Notes: generated by a model from the sequence alone, not told the origin. A stretch of DNA of 64,000 nucleotides from Bacteroidales bacterium (GCA_017627955.1 JAGAFU010000030.1:1-64000), one strand, 5' to 3'. Counted from the first letter of the stretch, positions 52,086 to 61,094 are shown. Numbers and translations: made by a program.

Positions 52086-53399
52086 ATGAGAGCGGTAGAA
52101 AAAAGCGTAATGGATGATGTCCTTTCCCGGATGGAGATAAAGGGCTTGTCCGTGGCCACTATCCGTCAGTGTGTCAATGCCACCAAGGAACTGGAAAGTA
52201 TCTCCGGCGAGAAGTTCGTCCACCTTGAGTTCGGAGTCCCCGGAATCAAGGCTCCGCAGATCGGAGTCGACATGCAGAAATTGGCCCTGGATGCTGGTAT
52301 AGCCGCCGTTTATCCTCCGACTGGAGGCATCCCGGAGTTCAAGTGGAACGCGTCGGCCTTCATCAACGCCTTTGTCGGAATCGGGATATCCCCGGAATGT
52401 GTGATTCCTACGGTCGGGTCCATGCAGGGCTGTTTCAACCTTCTGATGGAATGTTCGCAGCTCCATGAGGGGCGGAACGCCGTGCTGTACATGAGCCCGG
52501 GATTCCCTTCGCATTATCTCCAATCAAAAGTCCTTGGCCTTGAGGCCAGGATCCTGGACATCTATAATTGCCGAGGAGAGAAGTTGAGGGCCGCGATAGA
52601 AGAGAAGCTGGCTGATGGCAAGGTCTGCGCCATGCTCTATTCGAATCCAAACAACCCGACATGGGCTTGCCTGACTGAGGAAGAGCTCAAGATTATGGGA
52701 GAACTCTGCACTGAATATGACGTTATCGCCCTGGAGGACATGGCGTATATGTGCATGGATTTCCGCAAGGATAGGTCGGTACCTTTCTCCCCGCCTTACC
52801 AGCCAACTATAGGGCGCTACACCGACAACTTCGCCCTGATGATCTCCGCTTCGAAGATATTCAGTTACGCTGGTGAGAGAATCGGCTTCGCGGCCATCTC
52901 CAACAAACTCTATGAGAGAGAGTATCCTGCCTTGCAGCAAAGGTATGGCCTCGGAAAATTCGGAGATAACTTTGTCTTGACCTTTATCTACGTCAACTCG
53001 TCAGGTTGCTCCCGCTCCGCCCAAAACGCGATGTCCGAGATGATGGAGGCTTCGGTCAGCGGGAAATATGATTTCGTCGGAGAGCTCCGTGAATATGCCA
53101 GGAGAGCCCATAGGGCGAAAGAGATATTCTTCAAGCATGGTTTCTCGCTCGTCTACGAAAAAGATCTTGACAAGGATGTCAGTGATGGCTTTTTCTTCAC
53201 GATCGGCTACGAGGGGATGAGAGGCGATGAGCTTCTTTACAACCTCATGCGATGCGGAATCAGTGCTATTACACTGACGGCGACCAGGAGTGACCAGCAG
53301 GGGATAAGGGTCTGCGTCTCAATGCTTAACACCGACGATGATTTCACGGCTCTGGATGATCGGCTCGGGTTGTTTGTCAAGATCCGGAGTGAGGAATAA
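52086..53399 (+). CDS. PLP-dependent class I/II aminotransferase
   Basis: The 437-aa fold-type I enzyme has TGGIPEFKWNASAF, GSMQGCFNLLMEC for cofactor phosphate and ring contacts, YSNPNNPTWACLTEEEL with the substrate-side Asn, and the Schiff-base Lys in SASKIFSYAGERIGF (about 256). Between iorAB and a CoA-transferase it most likely converts aromatic or branched amino acids to 2-oxoacids for IorAB (context inference). The substrate is unproven. The earlier in-frame ATG at 52050 lies within iorB, so ATG 52086 is preferred. Confidence 0.88.
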   Translation: MRAVEKSVMDDVLSRMEIKGLSVATIRQCVNATKELESISGEKFVHLEFGVPGIKAPQIGVDMQKLALDAGIAAVYPPTGGIPEFKWNASAFINAFVGIGISPECVIPTVGSMQGCFNLLMECSQLHEGRNAVLYMSPGFPSHYLQSKVLGLEARILDIYNCRGEKLRAAIEEKLADGKVCAMLYSNPNNPTWACLTEEELKIMGELCTEYDVIALEDMAYMCMDFRKDRSVPFSPPYQPTIGRYTDNFALMISASKIFSYAGERIGFAAISNKLYEREYPALQQRYGLGKFGDNFVLTFIYVNSSGCSRSAQNAMSEMMEASVSGKYDFVGELREYARRAHRAKEIFFKHGFSLVYEKDLDKDVSDGFFFTIGYEGMRGDELLYNLMRCGISAITLTATRSDQQGIRVCVSMLNTDDDFTALDDRLGLFVKIRSEE

Positions 53400-53417
53400 A
53401 CTGATAATAAAGTCGAT

Positions 53418-54719
53418 ATGAGATATGTTTCCGCCGACGAGGCTGTCTCTCTGGTCAGGTCCGGTGACTGGGTCTTTTTCCAGGGCAGCACTTCTGTCCC
53501 CGTGATTATTCAGGAAGCATTGGCGAGGCGCCATGAGGAGCTTCGGGACGTCAAGATCGTTTCCGGTTTCAATGTGACAAAGGGGGTCGCTCCTTTCTGC
53601 AAGCCCGAGTACAAGGATTCCTTCGTCGTCAACAGTCTTTTTTTATGTGCCGACCAGCGTGAATATGTCGCCCAGGGCTATGGTAGTTTGATCCCTGGTT
53701 TCCTCAGTGACCTTCCGGGACTTATCAGGCGCCGTGAGATTCCGATCGATGTAGCGTGTATCAATTGCTCCCTTCCTGATGAGAATGGCTGGTGCAGCTA
53801 TAACATCTCGGCCGATCTGGCCCAGCCTGCTGTCGATGTCGCCAGAGTCGTTATCGCCCAGGTCAATAAAAGTATTCCTTACCTCTATGGATCAGCCATG
53901 ATCCATGAGAGTGCCATTACTGCCGCCATCGAGTGCGACGACCCTCCTGTGGACATGCGGTTTGGTCCTCCGACGGAGATCGAGGCCGCGATCGGCAAGC
54001 ACATCGCTGCTGAGATTCCAGACGGGGCGACCTTGCAGATCGGAGTCGGAGGCATCCCTAATGCCACTTTGAACGGGCTTATGGACCATCGTCACCTGGG
54101 GCTCCACACTGAAGCGATGACTGATGGGGTTTTCCGTCTGATGATGGCAGGTGTTATCGACAACTCGCTGAAGAAATATGAGCCTGGACGTAGCGTGGCT
54201 TCTTTGGCCCTTGGCTCCAAGGAAATGTATGATTTCATCGACCACAACAAGGATTGCGTGTTCTTCGATGTGGGAGTCACCAATGATCCTTCGTTGATAA
54301 GGATGAACCCCAAGGCCGTCGCGATCAATTCGGCGATCGAGGTCGACCTGACAGGGCAGATCTGCGCTGACAGTATCGGGGAAAAGATTTTCTCATCTGT
54401 TGGAGGTCAGCATGACTTTATGTATGGCGCTTCTCTGTCCGAGGGCGGGAAAACCTTTATAGCCATGCCTTCCAGGACCGCAAAGGGGAAAGCCAAAATT
54501 GTTCCTCGGTTGACTTCAGGGGCGGGCGTTGTCACAACACGGTTCCAGACACAATATGTTGTCACCGAATATGGCTGTGTGTATTTTCGCAACAAGAACC
54601 TTGCGGAAAGGGCTAAGGCTCTTATCTCGATCGCGCATCCGGACGATAGGGAAGCCCTTGACGCTGAGGCTTCCAGACGTTTTGGCCTGGTGTACCACAG
54701 GCTCTCAATTAATCCATAG
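53418..54719 (+). CDS. acetyl-CoA hydrolase/CoA-transferase family enzyme
   Basis: The 433-aa protein belongs to the acetyl-CoA hydrolase/4-hydroxybutyrate CoA-transferase family. It has FFQGSTSVPVIIQEALARRH at the start, LQIGVGGIPNA, the catalytic Glu region LGLHTEAMTDGVFRLM (about 225-240), FSSVGGQHDFMYGA and the terminal SGAGVVTTRFQTQYVVTEYG. It probably moves CoA from the aryl- or acyl-CoA made by IorAB to acetate, or the reverse, so that energy can be conserved as acetyl-CoA (inference). It is the last gene of the amino-acid fermentation operon. Confidence 0.88.
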   Translation: MRYVSADEAVSLVRSGDWVFFQGSTSVPVIIQEALARRHEELRDVKIVSGFNVTKGVAPFCKPEYKDSFVVNSLFLCADQREYVAQGYGSLIPGFLSDLPGLIRRREIPIDVACINCSLPDENGWCSYNISADLAQPAVDVARVVIAQVNKSIPYLYGSAMIHESAITAAIECDDPPVDMRFGPPTEIEAAIGKHIAAEIPDGATLQIGVGGIPNATLNGLMDHRHLGLHTEAMTDGVFRLMMAGVIDNSLKKYEPGRSVASLALGSKEMYDFIDHNKDCVFFDVGVTNDPSLIRMNPKAVAINSAIEVDLTGQICADSIGEKIFSSVGGQHDFMYGASLSEGGKTFIAMPSRTAKGKAKIVPRLTSGAGVVTTRFQTQYVVTEYGCVYFRNKNLAERAKALISIAHPDDREALDAEASRRFGLVYHRLSINP

Positions 54720-54743
54720 TTTTTTCGGCTTTCTTTTTGGATT

Positions 54744-55802
54744 ATGATTCGAAAATTATTATCGCTCACAGGAGTTTTTTCCGCTTTGATGATGTTTTTC
54801 CTCAGCTCTGGCGAGGTCAAGGCCCAAGAGGGCAAGTTTACTTACTCCGTCGAGAAAATCTGGGATAAAGGGACTCATGCCGCTTTCACCTCTCTTGTTG
54901 AATTCAAAGGGAAGTACTACATCACCTTCAGGGAAGGCTACAGTCATATTTTTGACCAAGATGGAAATGCTGAAGGGAGGATCAGGATTCTGGAATCCAA
55001 GAACGGAAAGAATTGGAAACCAATACTTGACGAAGATATTGAAGGGATTGATTGCAGGGATCCGAAACTTTCTGTCACTCCGGATGGGAGACTGATGCTT
55101 CTCTTTGGCGGGTCGATGTACAGGAACCGGGAGCTGAAAGGTCAGCAGGGGTATGTGATGTTTTCTTCCGATGGAAAGACATTTACTGATCCCCAGAATA
55201 TTGTATTGAATCCTGATCCGGTGAATGATAGCAACTGGTTGTGGAGGGTGACGTGGAATGGGGACACAGGTTATGGAGTGGCTTATGGTTTCGGTTCTGC
55301 GGGCAGGACGCTGATCCTCTATAATACAAAGGATGGGGTCAATTATAGCCAGCTGAAATCGTTTGATTTTGACGGATTTCCCAATGAGACCACGCTTCGT
55401 TTCCTCCCTGATGGACGTATGTTGATGATGGTCCGCCGGGATGCGGATGACAGGATCGGACTGTGGGGAGTCTCGGAACCTCCGTACAAAGACTGGTCGA
55501 TCAGCAATATGCCGCTCCAGGTCGGCGGCCAAGACTTCGTGATTCTAGATGATGGGACTGTCCTGGTTGGAACCAGGTCGTATTTTGTCGGAAACCATTG
55601 TAAGACAATTATTTTGCGGGGAACAGCCGAAGGCGGTTTCGAGGAAGTGTTTGTCCTTCCGTCTGATGGCGACACCAGCTATCCGGGCCTTCTTGTCGTT
55701 GGCAAGGAGCTTTGGGTCAGCTATTATTCCACGGCTGGTGTCCCCGGCAAAGCCGCCATCTACCTTGCCCGCATCCCGCTCTATGCGTTACGCAAGTCGT
55801 AG
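54744..55802 (+). CDS. secreted sialidase-fold (beta-propeller) protein
   Basis: The 352-aa protein has a signal peptide (LTGVFSALMMFFLSSGEVKAQ) and a six-bladed propeller pattern: YYITFREGYSHI with an Arg-containing first blade, GRIRILESKNGKNWKPIL, CRDPKLSVTPDGRLMLLFGG, LRFLPDGRMLMMVRRDADDR, and SDGDTSYPGLLVVGKELWV near the end. The DTSYPGL segment and blade spacing resemble exo-alpha-sialidases and related BNR-like hydrolases, but classic Asp boxes are weak, so the activity is uncertain. Its last 22 bases overlap the convergent HAD gene. Confidence 0.7.
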   Translation: MIRKLLSLTGVFSALMMFFLSSGEVKAQEGKFTYSVEKIWDKGTHAAFTSLVEFKGKYYITFREGYSHIFDQDGNAEGRIRILESKNGKNWKPILDEDIEGIDCRDPKLSVTPDGRLMLLFGGSMYRNRELKGQQGYVMFSSDGKTFTDPQNIVLNPDPVNDSNWLWRVTWNGDTGYGVAYGFGSAGRTLILYNTKDGVNYSQLKSFDFDGFPNETTLRFLPDGRMLMMVRRDADDRIGLWGVSEPPYKDWSISNMPLQVGGQDFVILDDGTVLVGTRSYFVGNHCKTIILRGTAEGGFEEVFVLPSDGDTSYPGLLVVGKELWVSYYSTAGVPGKAAIYLARIPLYALRKS

Positions 55803-56608
55803 TCGGCCTTGATCTTGTCGATGATGGCGCAGACGACCTTGAAAGTCCGGCTTTCCTTGCGATAGTCCGCCGGCACGGCAAACCCCACACGACCCTGACG
55901 CAACAACTTGAGAGCGAACGCCTTCTTCTTCTGGATCTTGGGATTGTAGACGGCGATGGAATTGCCGCCGAACATTGACACGACCTTCATACTCGGAATG
56001 TCGGTCTCCCCGTCGCCAAAGTAGATCATGTGCGGGTAGGGGATCCTTTTCTTCTCGTCAGCCACACTCTCGTTCACTTTCTTGTTGTCGTGCGCGCTGA
56101 ATATTCCTTTGCTTATCTTGAAGAGGAATTGGGTCTTGGCGGTGTAGTCAACGGCGATTCCCGGCCAGACCGCCTCACCCTCCTCGTTGTAGATGTAGCT
56201 GCAAGCGAATATGTACTTGAATTCCGAGGCGATAGGGGAGCCCTCGATGATCTCCTTCAGACCGGAGGAGTTGATGTAGTGCTCGATCCTCACGCCTTTG
56301 CTCTTGCCATATTCATTGACAAGCGAGAACCATTCGCGCACACCCTCGAACAATTCGATGTCGCCCCCGAATTTCCGAAGATTCTCCTTCCGGAGCGGTA
56401 TGCTGTGCTTTCCGGCCTCATCCTTCATCATCTTCATGTAGGACAGCACATTGCTGGCGTCCTGTCCGGCGGCCAGCCCATCGCTCATTTTCCAGAACTC
56501 CTCGGGGGTTTTCCCGATCGCCTGGATGAACCCGAACTCTTGCATATTGCCTGGAGAAAGGGTCCCGTCGAAGTCATAGATCAAGGCGACTATCGGTTTC
56601 TTTTTCAT
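55781..56608 (-). CDS. HAD-superfamily phosphatase
   Basis: The 275-aa protein has HAD motif I IYDFDGTLSPG (about 9-19), motif II in IEHYINSSGLKEII, and motif III/IV in HMIYFGDGETDIPSM. A helical cap lies between motifs I and II, as in phosphoserine-phosphatase-like members. The substrate is not known. The frame is open 11 codons upstream of ATG 56608, but MKKKPIVALIYDFDG is the natural start. It converges on the sialidase-fold gene and is divergent from the acyl-CoA ligase. Confidence 0.88.
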   Translation of the reverse strand: MKKKPIVALIYDFDGTLSPGNMQEFGFIQAIGKTPEEFWKMSDGLAAGQDASNVLSYMKMMKDEAGKHSIPLRKENLRKFGGDIELFEGVREWFSLVNEYGKSKGVRIEHYINSSGLKEIIEGSPIASEFKYIFACSYIYNEEGEAVWPGIAVDYTAKTQFLFKISKGIFSAHDNKKVNESVADEKKRIPYPHMIYFGDGETDIPSMKVVSMFGGNSIAVYNPKIQKKKAFALKLLRQGRVGFAVPADYRKESRTFKVVCAIIDKIKADYDLRNA

Positions 56609-56688
56609 ATTCAGTCTCGATTTTCGCCACAAATACGCCAATTTTGCGGATATGCGGCCGTTCTCGGCAAAGATAACACATTAATGGA

Positions 56689-56719
56689 TTTGAATTTTCA
56701 TTCCTCTTAAGTATTTTTG
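56689..56719 (+). promoter_or_regulatory. consensus promoter of the acyl-CoA ligase gene
   Basis: TTTG (56689-56692), 19 bases, then TATTTTTG (56712-56719), a perfect match, with ATG at 56740. Confidence 0.85.
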
Positions 56720-56739
56720 TCTAAACTACAATCTAACTT

Positions 56740-58383
56740 ATGGATCATTATCTGCATCTACTTCAGCAGGCTACCAGGAAGTTCTGGGACAAGTCCGCTC
56801 TCAACACCATCGATGGGGAATCTTTCACTTACGCCCAGATGGCCACGCTTATCGCCAAGTTCCATCTTTTCTTCGAGACTATCGGGGTGAAAAAGGGGGA
56901 ACATATTGCCCTTTGGGCCCGCAACAGCGCCCGTTGGGGAATGTCTTACCTTGCCGTTAACACCTATGAGACCGTAGTGGTTCCGATATTGGCGGATTTT
57001 ACCCCTGAGAATGTGGAGTTCCTCCTGGATCATTCTGACAGTGTGGCGCTTATGACCAATGCCGACAAGTTCAGCAAGCTCCATGTCGAGAAGATTCCCG
57101 CGATAAAGTTTGTCATTGATGTGGACAACCTGAAGGTCCTTTATTGCGCTGATCCTGGGATCAAAGGAATATGGAACAATATTGACAATCTTTTCGCCGA
57201 AAAATATCCCGGCGGTTTCGGCCCCGATGATGTGGTCTATCCGACCGACAACTGGGACGATCTCGCTGTCATCAACTACACCTCCGGCTCGACCGGCAAC
57301 CCCAAGGGCGTGATGCTGACCTACAGGAACTTCTGCGCCACCATCGAGTTCAGCCAGGTCAACCGTCCCACCAATGAGCACCAGAGGATGATCTCGATGC
57401 TCCCGATGGCTCACATGTATGGCCTGGTGACGGAGTTCATCTATCCTCTTTGCTACGGCACCTCGATTTATTGGTTAGGCAAGACCCCGACCCCTTCCAC
57501 GCTGATGAAAGCGTTCCAGCAGGTCAAACCTTACCAACTGATCACGGTCCCGCTTGTCATGGAAAAGATATTCAAGTCGAAGATCAAACCTATAGTGGAC
57601 AAGCCGCCTGTGAAGTTCTTGTGCAAAGTGCCCGGGATCAACAAGATTGTCTTCAAAAAGATCCATGACAAGATGATAGACGCTTTCGGCGGAGAGGTCC
57701 AGGAGTTTATCCTTGGAGGCGCTCCTGTCAGCCCAGAGGTTGAGAAGTGGTTCAAACTCATTAAGTTGCCTTATATGGTAGGGTATGGCATGACGGAGGC
57801 TACTCCCTTGCTCGCCTACATTGGCTACAAGGATTTTGTCGCCGGGTCGTGCGGAAAGCCTGTCACCTGCGCCGATGTCAGGATCGACTCCGAGGATCCC
57901 GAGCATATCGCCGGGGAAATCCAGGCCAAGGGCGACAACATCTGCATCGGATACTACAAGAATCCGGAGGCGTCCGCGAACGCTTTCACGGAGGACGGAT
58001 ATCTGCGTACCGGCGATCTTGGCATCATGGACAAGGACGGGAATATATTCATAAAGGGTCGCAGCAAGTCAATGATTCTTTCGGCCAATGGCCAGAACAT
58101 CTATCCTGAAGAGGTTGAGGCGATTATCAACGACCAGCCGTATGTCGGTGAGTCCGTGGTAGTGGACCGTTCCTCAAGGTTGGTGGCGCTTGTCTATCTT
58201 GATCCTGACGCCATCAAGCGTGATTCTCTTGACGCCGAGACGGTGGCTGATCTTCCCGAGAGGATCCGGGTTAACTCCAACAAGAAGCTTCCGAATTACA
58301 GTCAGCTGACCAAGGTTGAGATTCAGGAGGTTCCTTTCGAGAAAACCCCGAAGATGTCCATCAAGCGCTTCTTGTACAAATAG
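56740..58383 (+). CDS. long-chain acyl-CoA ligase (AMP-forming)
   Basis: The 547-aa adenylate-forming enzyme has the P-loop motif NYTSGSTGNPKGVML (about 182-196), the YGMTEATPLLAY motif (about 350), TGDLGIMDKDGN and the C-terminal hinge GRSKSMILSANGQNIYPEEVE with a catalytic Lys region SIKRFLYK at the very end. It activates a carboxylic acid to acyl-AMP and then acyl-CoA. The overall pattern fits the long-chain fatty acid class, though aryl acids are possible. It is monocistronic, with its own consensus promoter, and is followed by the htpG regulatory region. Confidence 0.9.
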   Translation: MDHYLHLLQQATRKFWDKSALNTIDGESFTYAQMATLIAKFHLFFETIGVKKGEHIALWARNSARWGMSYLAVNTYETVVVPILADFTPENVEFLLDHSDSVALMTNADKFSKLHVEKIPAIKFVIDVDNLKVLYCADPGIKGIWNNIDNLFAEKYPGGFGPDDVVYPTDNWDDLAVINYTSGSTGNPKGVMLTYRNFCATIEFSQVNRPTNEHQRMISMLPMAHMYGLVTEFIYPLCYGTSIYWLGKTPTPSTLMKAFQQVKPYQLITVPLVMEKIFKSKIKPIVDKPPVKFLCKVPGINKIVFKKIHDKMIDAFGGEVQEFILGGAPVSPEVEKWFKLIKLPYMVGYGMTEATPLLAYIGYKDFVAGSCGKPVTCADVRIDSEDPEHIAGEIQAKGDNICIGYYKNPEASANAFTEDGYLRTGDLGIMDKDGNIFIKGRSKSMILSANGQNIYPEEVEAIINDQPYVGESVVVDRSSRLVALVYLDPDAIKRDSLDAETVADLPERIRVNSNKKLPNYSQLTKVEIQEVPFEKTPKMSIKRFLYK

Positions 58384-58424
58384 TGACAATTTGTCATATC
58401 AGCCGTTCTGGAACGTTATTTGAC
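58384..58424 (+). promoter_or_regulatory. palindrome plus sigma-54-like -24/-12 promoter of htpG
   Basis: TGACAATTTGTCA (58384-58396) is a perfect palindrome with six-base arms. After 12 bases TGGAACGTTATTTGAC (58409-58424) matches the sigma-54 consensus TGGCACGnnnnTTGCW in 9 of 12 fixed positions, with GA for GC at -12. The start site would be near 58434. Confidence 0.6.
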
Positions 58425-58432
58425 CATATTGT

Positions 58433-58552
58433 TCCGTGCGGCGAAGGCTCCCCCTCCAGAACCGTCGCTTCGCGACCCCTCCCTAAAGGGCCCCTCCCTC
58501 TTAACGAGCCGAGGGTGGCAGTGGTTCTTGAGGGGGACCTTTGCCGCACGGA
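58433..58552. repeat. 120-bp imperfect inverted-repeat element in the htpG leader
   Basis: Arm 58433-58463 (TCCGTGCGGCGAAGGC and on to AGAACC) pairs with 58523-58552 with three differences. The core holds small hairpins GTCGC-TTC-GCGAC (58464-58476) and CCCT-AA-AGGG. It has the look of a folded non-autonomous mobile repeat. No open frame of its own is convincing. Confidence 0.8.
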
Positions 58553-58576
58553 GATGTATATTCAATAAAAGTAGAT

Positions 58577-60484
58577 ATGGCAAATAAAGCACAGACAGGA
58601 CAGATCGGGGTGACGACAGAGAACATATTCCCGGTCATCAAGCAGTTTTTGTATTCGGACCATGAGATATTCCTCAGGGAACTTGTGGCCAATGCGGTGG
58701 ATGCTACCCAGAAGATGAAGACCCTCGCCTCTAACGGCGAATTCAAAGGTGAGCTCGGGGACCTTAAGGTCAGCGTTGAGCTGGACGAGAAGAAAAAGAC
58801 CCTCAAGATTGTCGATAACGGAATCGGCATGACCGCTGAGGAAGTTGACAAGTACATCAACCAGATCGCCTTCTCCTCGGCAGGGGAATTCCTCGAGAAA
58901 TATAAGGACCAGAACATAATAGGACACTTCGGACTTGGCTTCTATTCCGCGTTCATGGTGTCGAAGAAAGTCACGATCGAGTCCCTCTCCTGGAAGGAAG
59001 GATCGCAGGGCGTCATGTGGAGCTGCGAAGGTGATCCCCAGTTTGAGATGAAACCCTGCAAGAAAGATGAGCGGGGAACAATTGTCACATTGTACCTTGA
59101 CGACGAGTCCGCCAATGATTATGGCAACAAGGGCAAGATCAGCCAGCTTCTCGGGAAATACTGTAAGTTCATGCCGGTCCCCATCGTCTTCGGCAAGGAG
59201 CAGGAATGGAAAGACAAGAAATATGTCGACACTGACAAGGACCATGTCATCAATGCTATCGAGCCCCTCTGGACTCGCAAGCCCTCAGAGCTGAAAGATG
59301 AGGACTATGTGAAGTTCTACAAGGATCTCTACCCTATGAAGGAGGAGCCCCTTTTCCACATCCACCTCAATGTCGACTATCCTTTCAACCTGACGGGAAT
59401 CCTTTATTTCCCCAAGATCAAGGAGAGGATGGCGATCGAGAAGAACAACATCCAGCTGTATTGCAACCAGATGTTCGTCACAGACCATGTCGAGAACATC
59501 GTGCCGGATTTCCTTACGCTTCTCCACGGTGTGATCGACTCTCCCGACATCCCTCTGAATGTCTCCAGGAGTTATCTTCAGGCGGATGAGAACGTTAAGA
59601 AAATATCCACCTACATAACCAAGAAAGTGGCTGACAGGCTGGAGGAAATATTCAAGAATGACAGGGCTGCCTGGGAAAGCAAGTGGGACAACCTCAAGCT
59701 CTTTATTGAATATGGGATGCTTTCGGACGAGAAATTCTGCGAGAGAGCCCTTAAATTCACCCTCCTGAAAAACACCGACGGCAAGTTCTTCGCCTTGGAA
59801 GACTACCGAAAGGCGATAGCCGACACCCAGACCGACAAAGACAAGAAAGTCGTCTATCTGTACGCCACGGATGTGGACGCCCAATATCCCTTCATAGAGG
59901 CAGCGAAGAACAAAGGCTATGATGTCCTGCTGATGGACTGCGAGCTTGACTCTCACTTTGTCAACCTCCTCGAGCAGAAGATAGGGGACACCAGGTTCGC
60001 CCGTGTTGACTCGGATTCGGTTGATAATCTTATCCCTACGCAAGAGAAAGTCAAGCCGGAAATGGCGGAGGAAGACAAAAAAAATCTGGAGACAATGTTC
60101 AAGGCGATTCTACCAAAAGACAATGAATATTTTGTCGAGGCAGACAACCTTGGAGAGGACGCCGCGCCTATTCTTATCACCAGAAATGAGTTCATGAGAA
60201 GGTACCGCGAGATGAGTGCTTTGGGTGGCGGAATGAACTTCTACGGTGAGATGCCAGAGTCGTACAATATTACCGCTAATCTTCAGAACCCGTTGATGGT
60301 CAAGCTGGTAGGTGAACTGAAAGACAACTCTGACAAGGTTGAGGACTTCGCTTCCAACAGTGATTTGCTGAAACAAATCACTGATCTCGCCCTGCTGTCG
60401 AACGGTCTTCTGAAGGGCAAGGCTTTGGCCGATTTCATAACCAGAACAGGCAAGACACTTACAGATTATTACTCCAATAAATAA
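58577..60484 (+). CDS. htpG: molecular chaperone HtpG (Hsp90)
   Basis: The 635-aa protein starts MANKAQTGQIGVTTENIF. It has the GHKL ATPase (RELVANAVDATQKM, DNGIGMTAEEVDKYINQIA, SSAGEFLEKY, GHFGLGFYSAFMV), the middle domain with LNVSRSYLQ, and a C-terminal dimer domain ending TDYYSNK. The canonical RELISNASDA reads RELVANAVDA, as in Bacteroidota. HtpG is an ATP-driven chaperone. ATG 58577 was chosen over an in-frame ATG within the inverted-repeat arm at 58541. The promoter architecture matches lon, and a long leader carries the 120-bp inverted repeat. A terminator follows. Confidence 0.95.
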   Translation: MANKAQTGQIGVTTENIFPVIKQFLYSDHEIFLRELVANAVDATQKMKTLASNGEFKGELGDLKVSVELDEKKKTLKIVDNGIGMTAEEVDKYINQIAFSSAGEFLEKYKDQNIIGHFGLGFYSAFMVSKKVTIESLSWKEGSQGVMWSCEGDPQFEMKPCKKDERGTIVTLYLDDESANDYGNKGKISQLLGKYCKFMPVPIVFGKEQEWKDKKYVDTDKDHVINAIEPLWTRKPSELKDEDYVKFYKDLYPMKEEPLFHIHLNVDYPFNLTGILYFPKIKERMAIEKNNIQLYCNQMFVTDHVENIVPDFLTLLHGVIDSPDIPLNVSRSYLQADENVKKISTYITKKVADRLEEIFKNDRAAWESKWDNLKLFIEYGMLSDEKFCERALKFTLLKNTDGKFFALEDYRKAIADTQTDKDKKVVYLYATDVDAQYPFIEAAKNKGYDVLLMDCELDSHFVNLLEQKIGDTRFARVDSDSVDNLIPTQEKVKPEMAEEDKKNLETMFKAILPKDNEYFVEADNLGEDAAPILITRNEFMRRYREMSALGGGMNFYGEMPESYNITANLQNPLMVKLVGELKDNSDKVEDFASNSDLLKQITDLALLSNGLLKGKALADFITRTGKTLTDYYSNK

Positions 60485-60486
60485 TT

Positions 60487-60527
60487 AAAAAAGTGGCCTT
60501 GTACGTTTGTGCAAGACCATTTTTTTA
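60487..60527 (+). terminator. intrinsic terminator of htpG
   Basis: The stem TGGCCTTGTAC (60494-60504) pairs with GTGCAAGACCA (60509-60519) with one mismatch and one GU pair, extended by AAAAAA/TTTTTT and followed by a T-tract. The loop holds the -33 box of the next promoter. Confidence 0.85.
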
Positions 60528-60537
60528 TTTAACTTTG
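60506..60537 (+). promoter_or_regulatory. promoter of the 157-aa gene, overlapping the htpG terminator
   Basis: TTTG (60506-60509), 20 bases, then TAACTTTG (60530-60537). ATG 60558 lies 20 bases on. Confidence 0.7.
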
Positions 60538-60557
60538 TCCGCTGTAACTCCTTGGTC

Positions 60558-61031
60558 ATGGCGGAACCTGAAGTTTTTTATCCTCTTGATCCCGAGAAAG
60601 TGTACTACTCGATGGATGAGTTGACCCTCGACACCCCAGAGGGCCCTAAAACATTGAGACTGGGCGCTTGGCTCAATGAGGACCCTGTCAGGATCCACAA
60701 AATGATAGTCAGGGAAAAGAGTCTCCATGTGGATCAGATCGAGCTCTACAATCCTTTGATGAGCAAGCTCAGAAGGGCTGATCCTCAATATTATAAGCAA
60801 TATATGGGGCTCAATGTCACGATCGATTTTCCCGGTTTCTCAACAGATATCCTAGCGAAGATTCCTTTCGAGAACGACCCTATAGGATTTTATAAGTGGT
60901 GGCGCAAGGGAAAGCATGAAGACAAGGTTTATCTCTCCAAAGTCAATCAGTTCCGTCTCTTTCAAAAAGTTTATTTGATGGAGCCAAAGGTCATGCTGAA
61001 GAAAGACATCCAGTTCTTCCAGTCTTTCTAG
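60558..61031 (+). CDS. hypothetical protein, 157 aa
   Basis: I do not recognise this family. The protein is soluble, with no signal peptide or membrane segment, and is rich in charged and aromatic residues (MAEPEVFYPLDPEKVYYSMD, FYKWWRKGKHEDKVYLSK, FRLFQKVYLMEPKVMLKKD). The frame is open from 60507, but that ATG sits in the -33 box, so ATG 60558 is used. It has its own promoter behind the htpG terminator and a separate promoter follows for the next gene, so it is monocistronic. A cytoplasmic Bacteroidota-specific protein is the most that can be said. Confidence 0.75.
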   Translation: MAEPEVFYPLDPEKVYYSMDELTLDTPEGPKTLRLGAWLNEDPVRIHKMIVREKSLHVDQIELYNPLMSKLRRADPQYYKQYMGLNVTIDFPGFSTDILAKIPFENDPIGFYKWWRKGKHEDKVYLSKVNQFRLFQKVYLMEPKVMLKKDIQFFQSF

Positions 61032-61063
61032 ATTCTTACTGGCCGTTGTTTTTTGTCGTAAAT

Positions 61064-61094
61064 TTTGTCAAGTCAAAGTTTTTGTTTAATTTTG
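61064..61094 (+). promoter_or_regulatory. consensus promoter of the DUF4332 gene
   Basis: TTTG (61064-61067), 19 bases, then TAATTTTG (61087-61094), a perfect match. The leader is about 35 nt. Confidence 0.85.
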
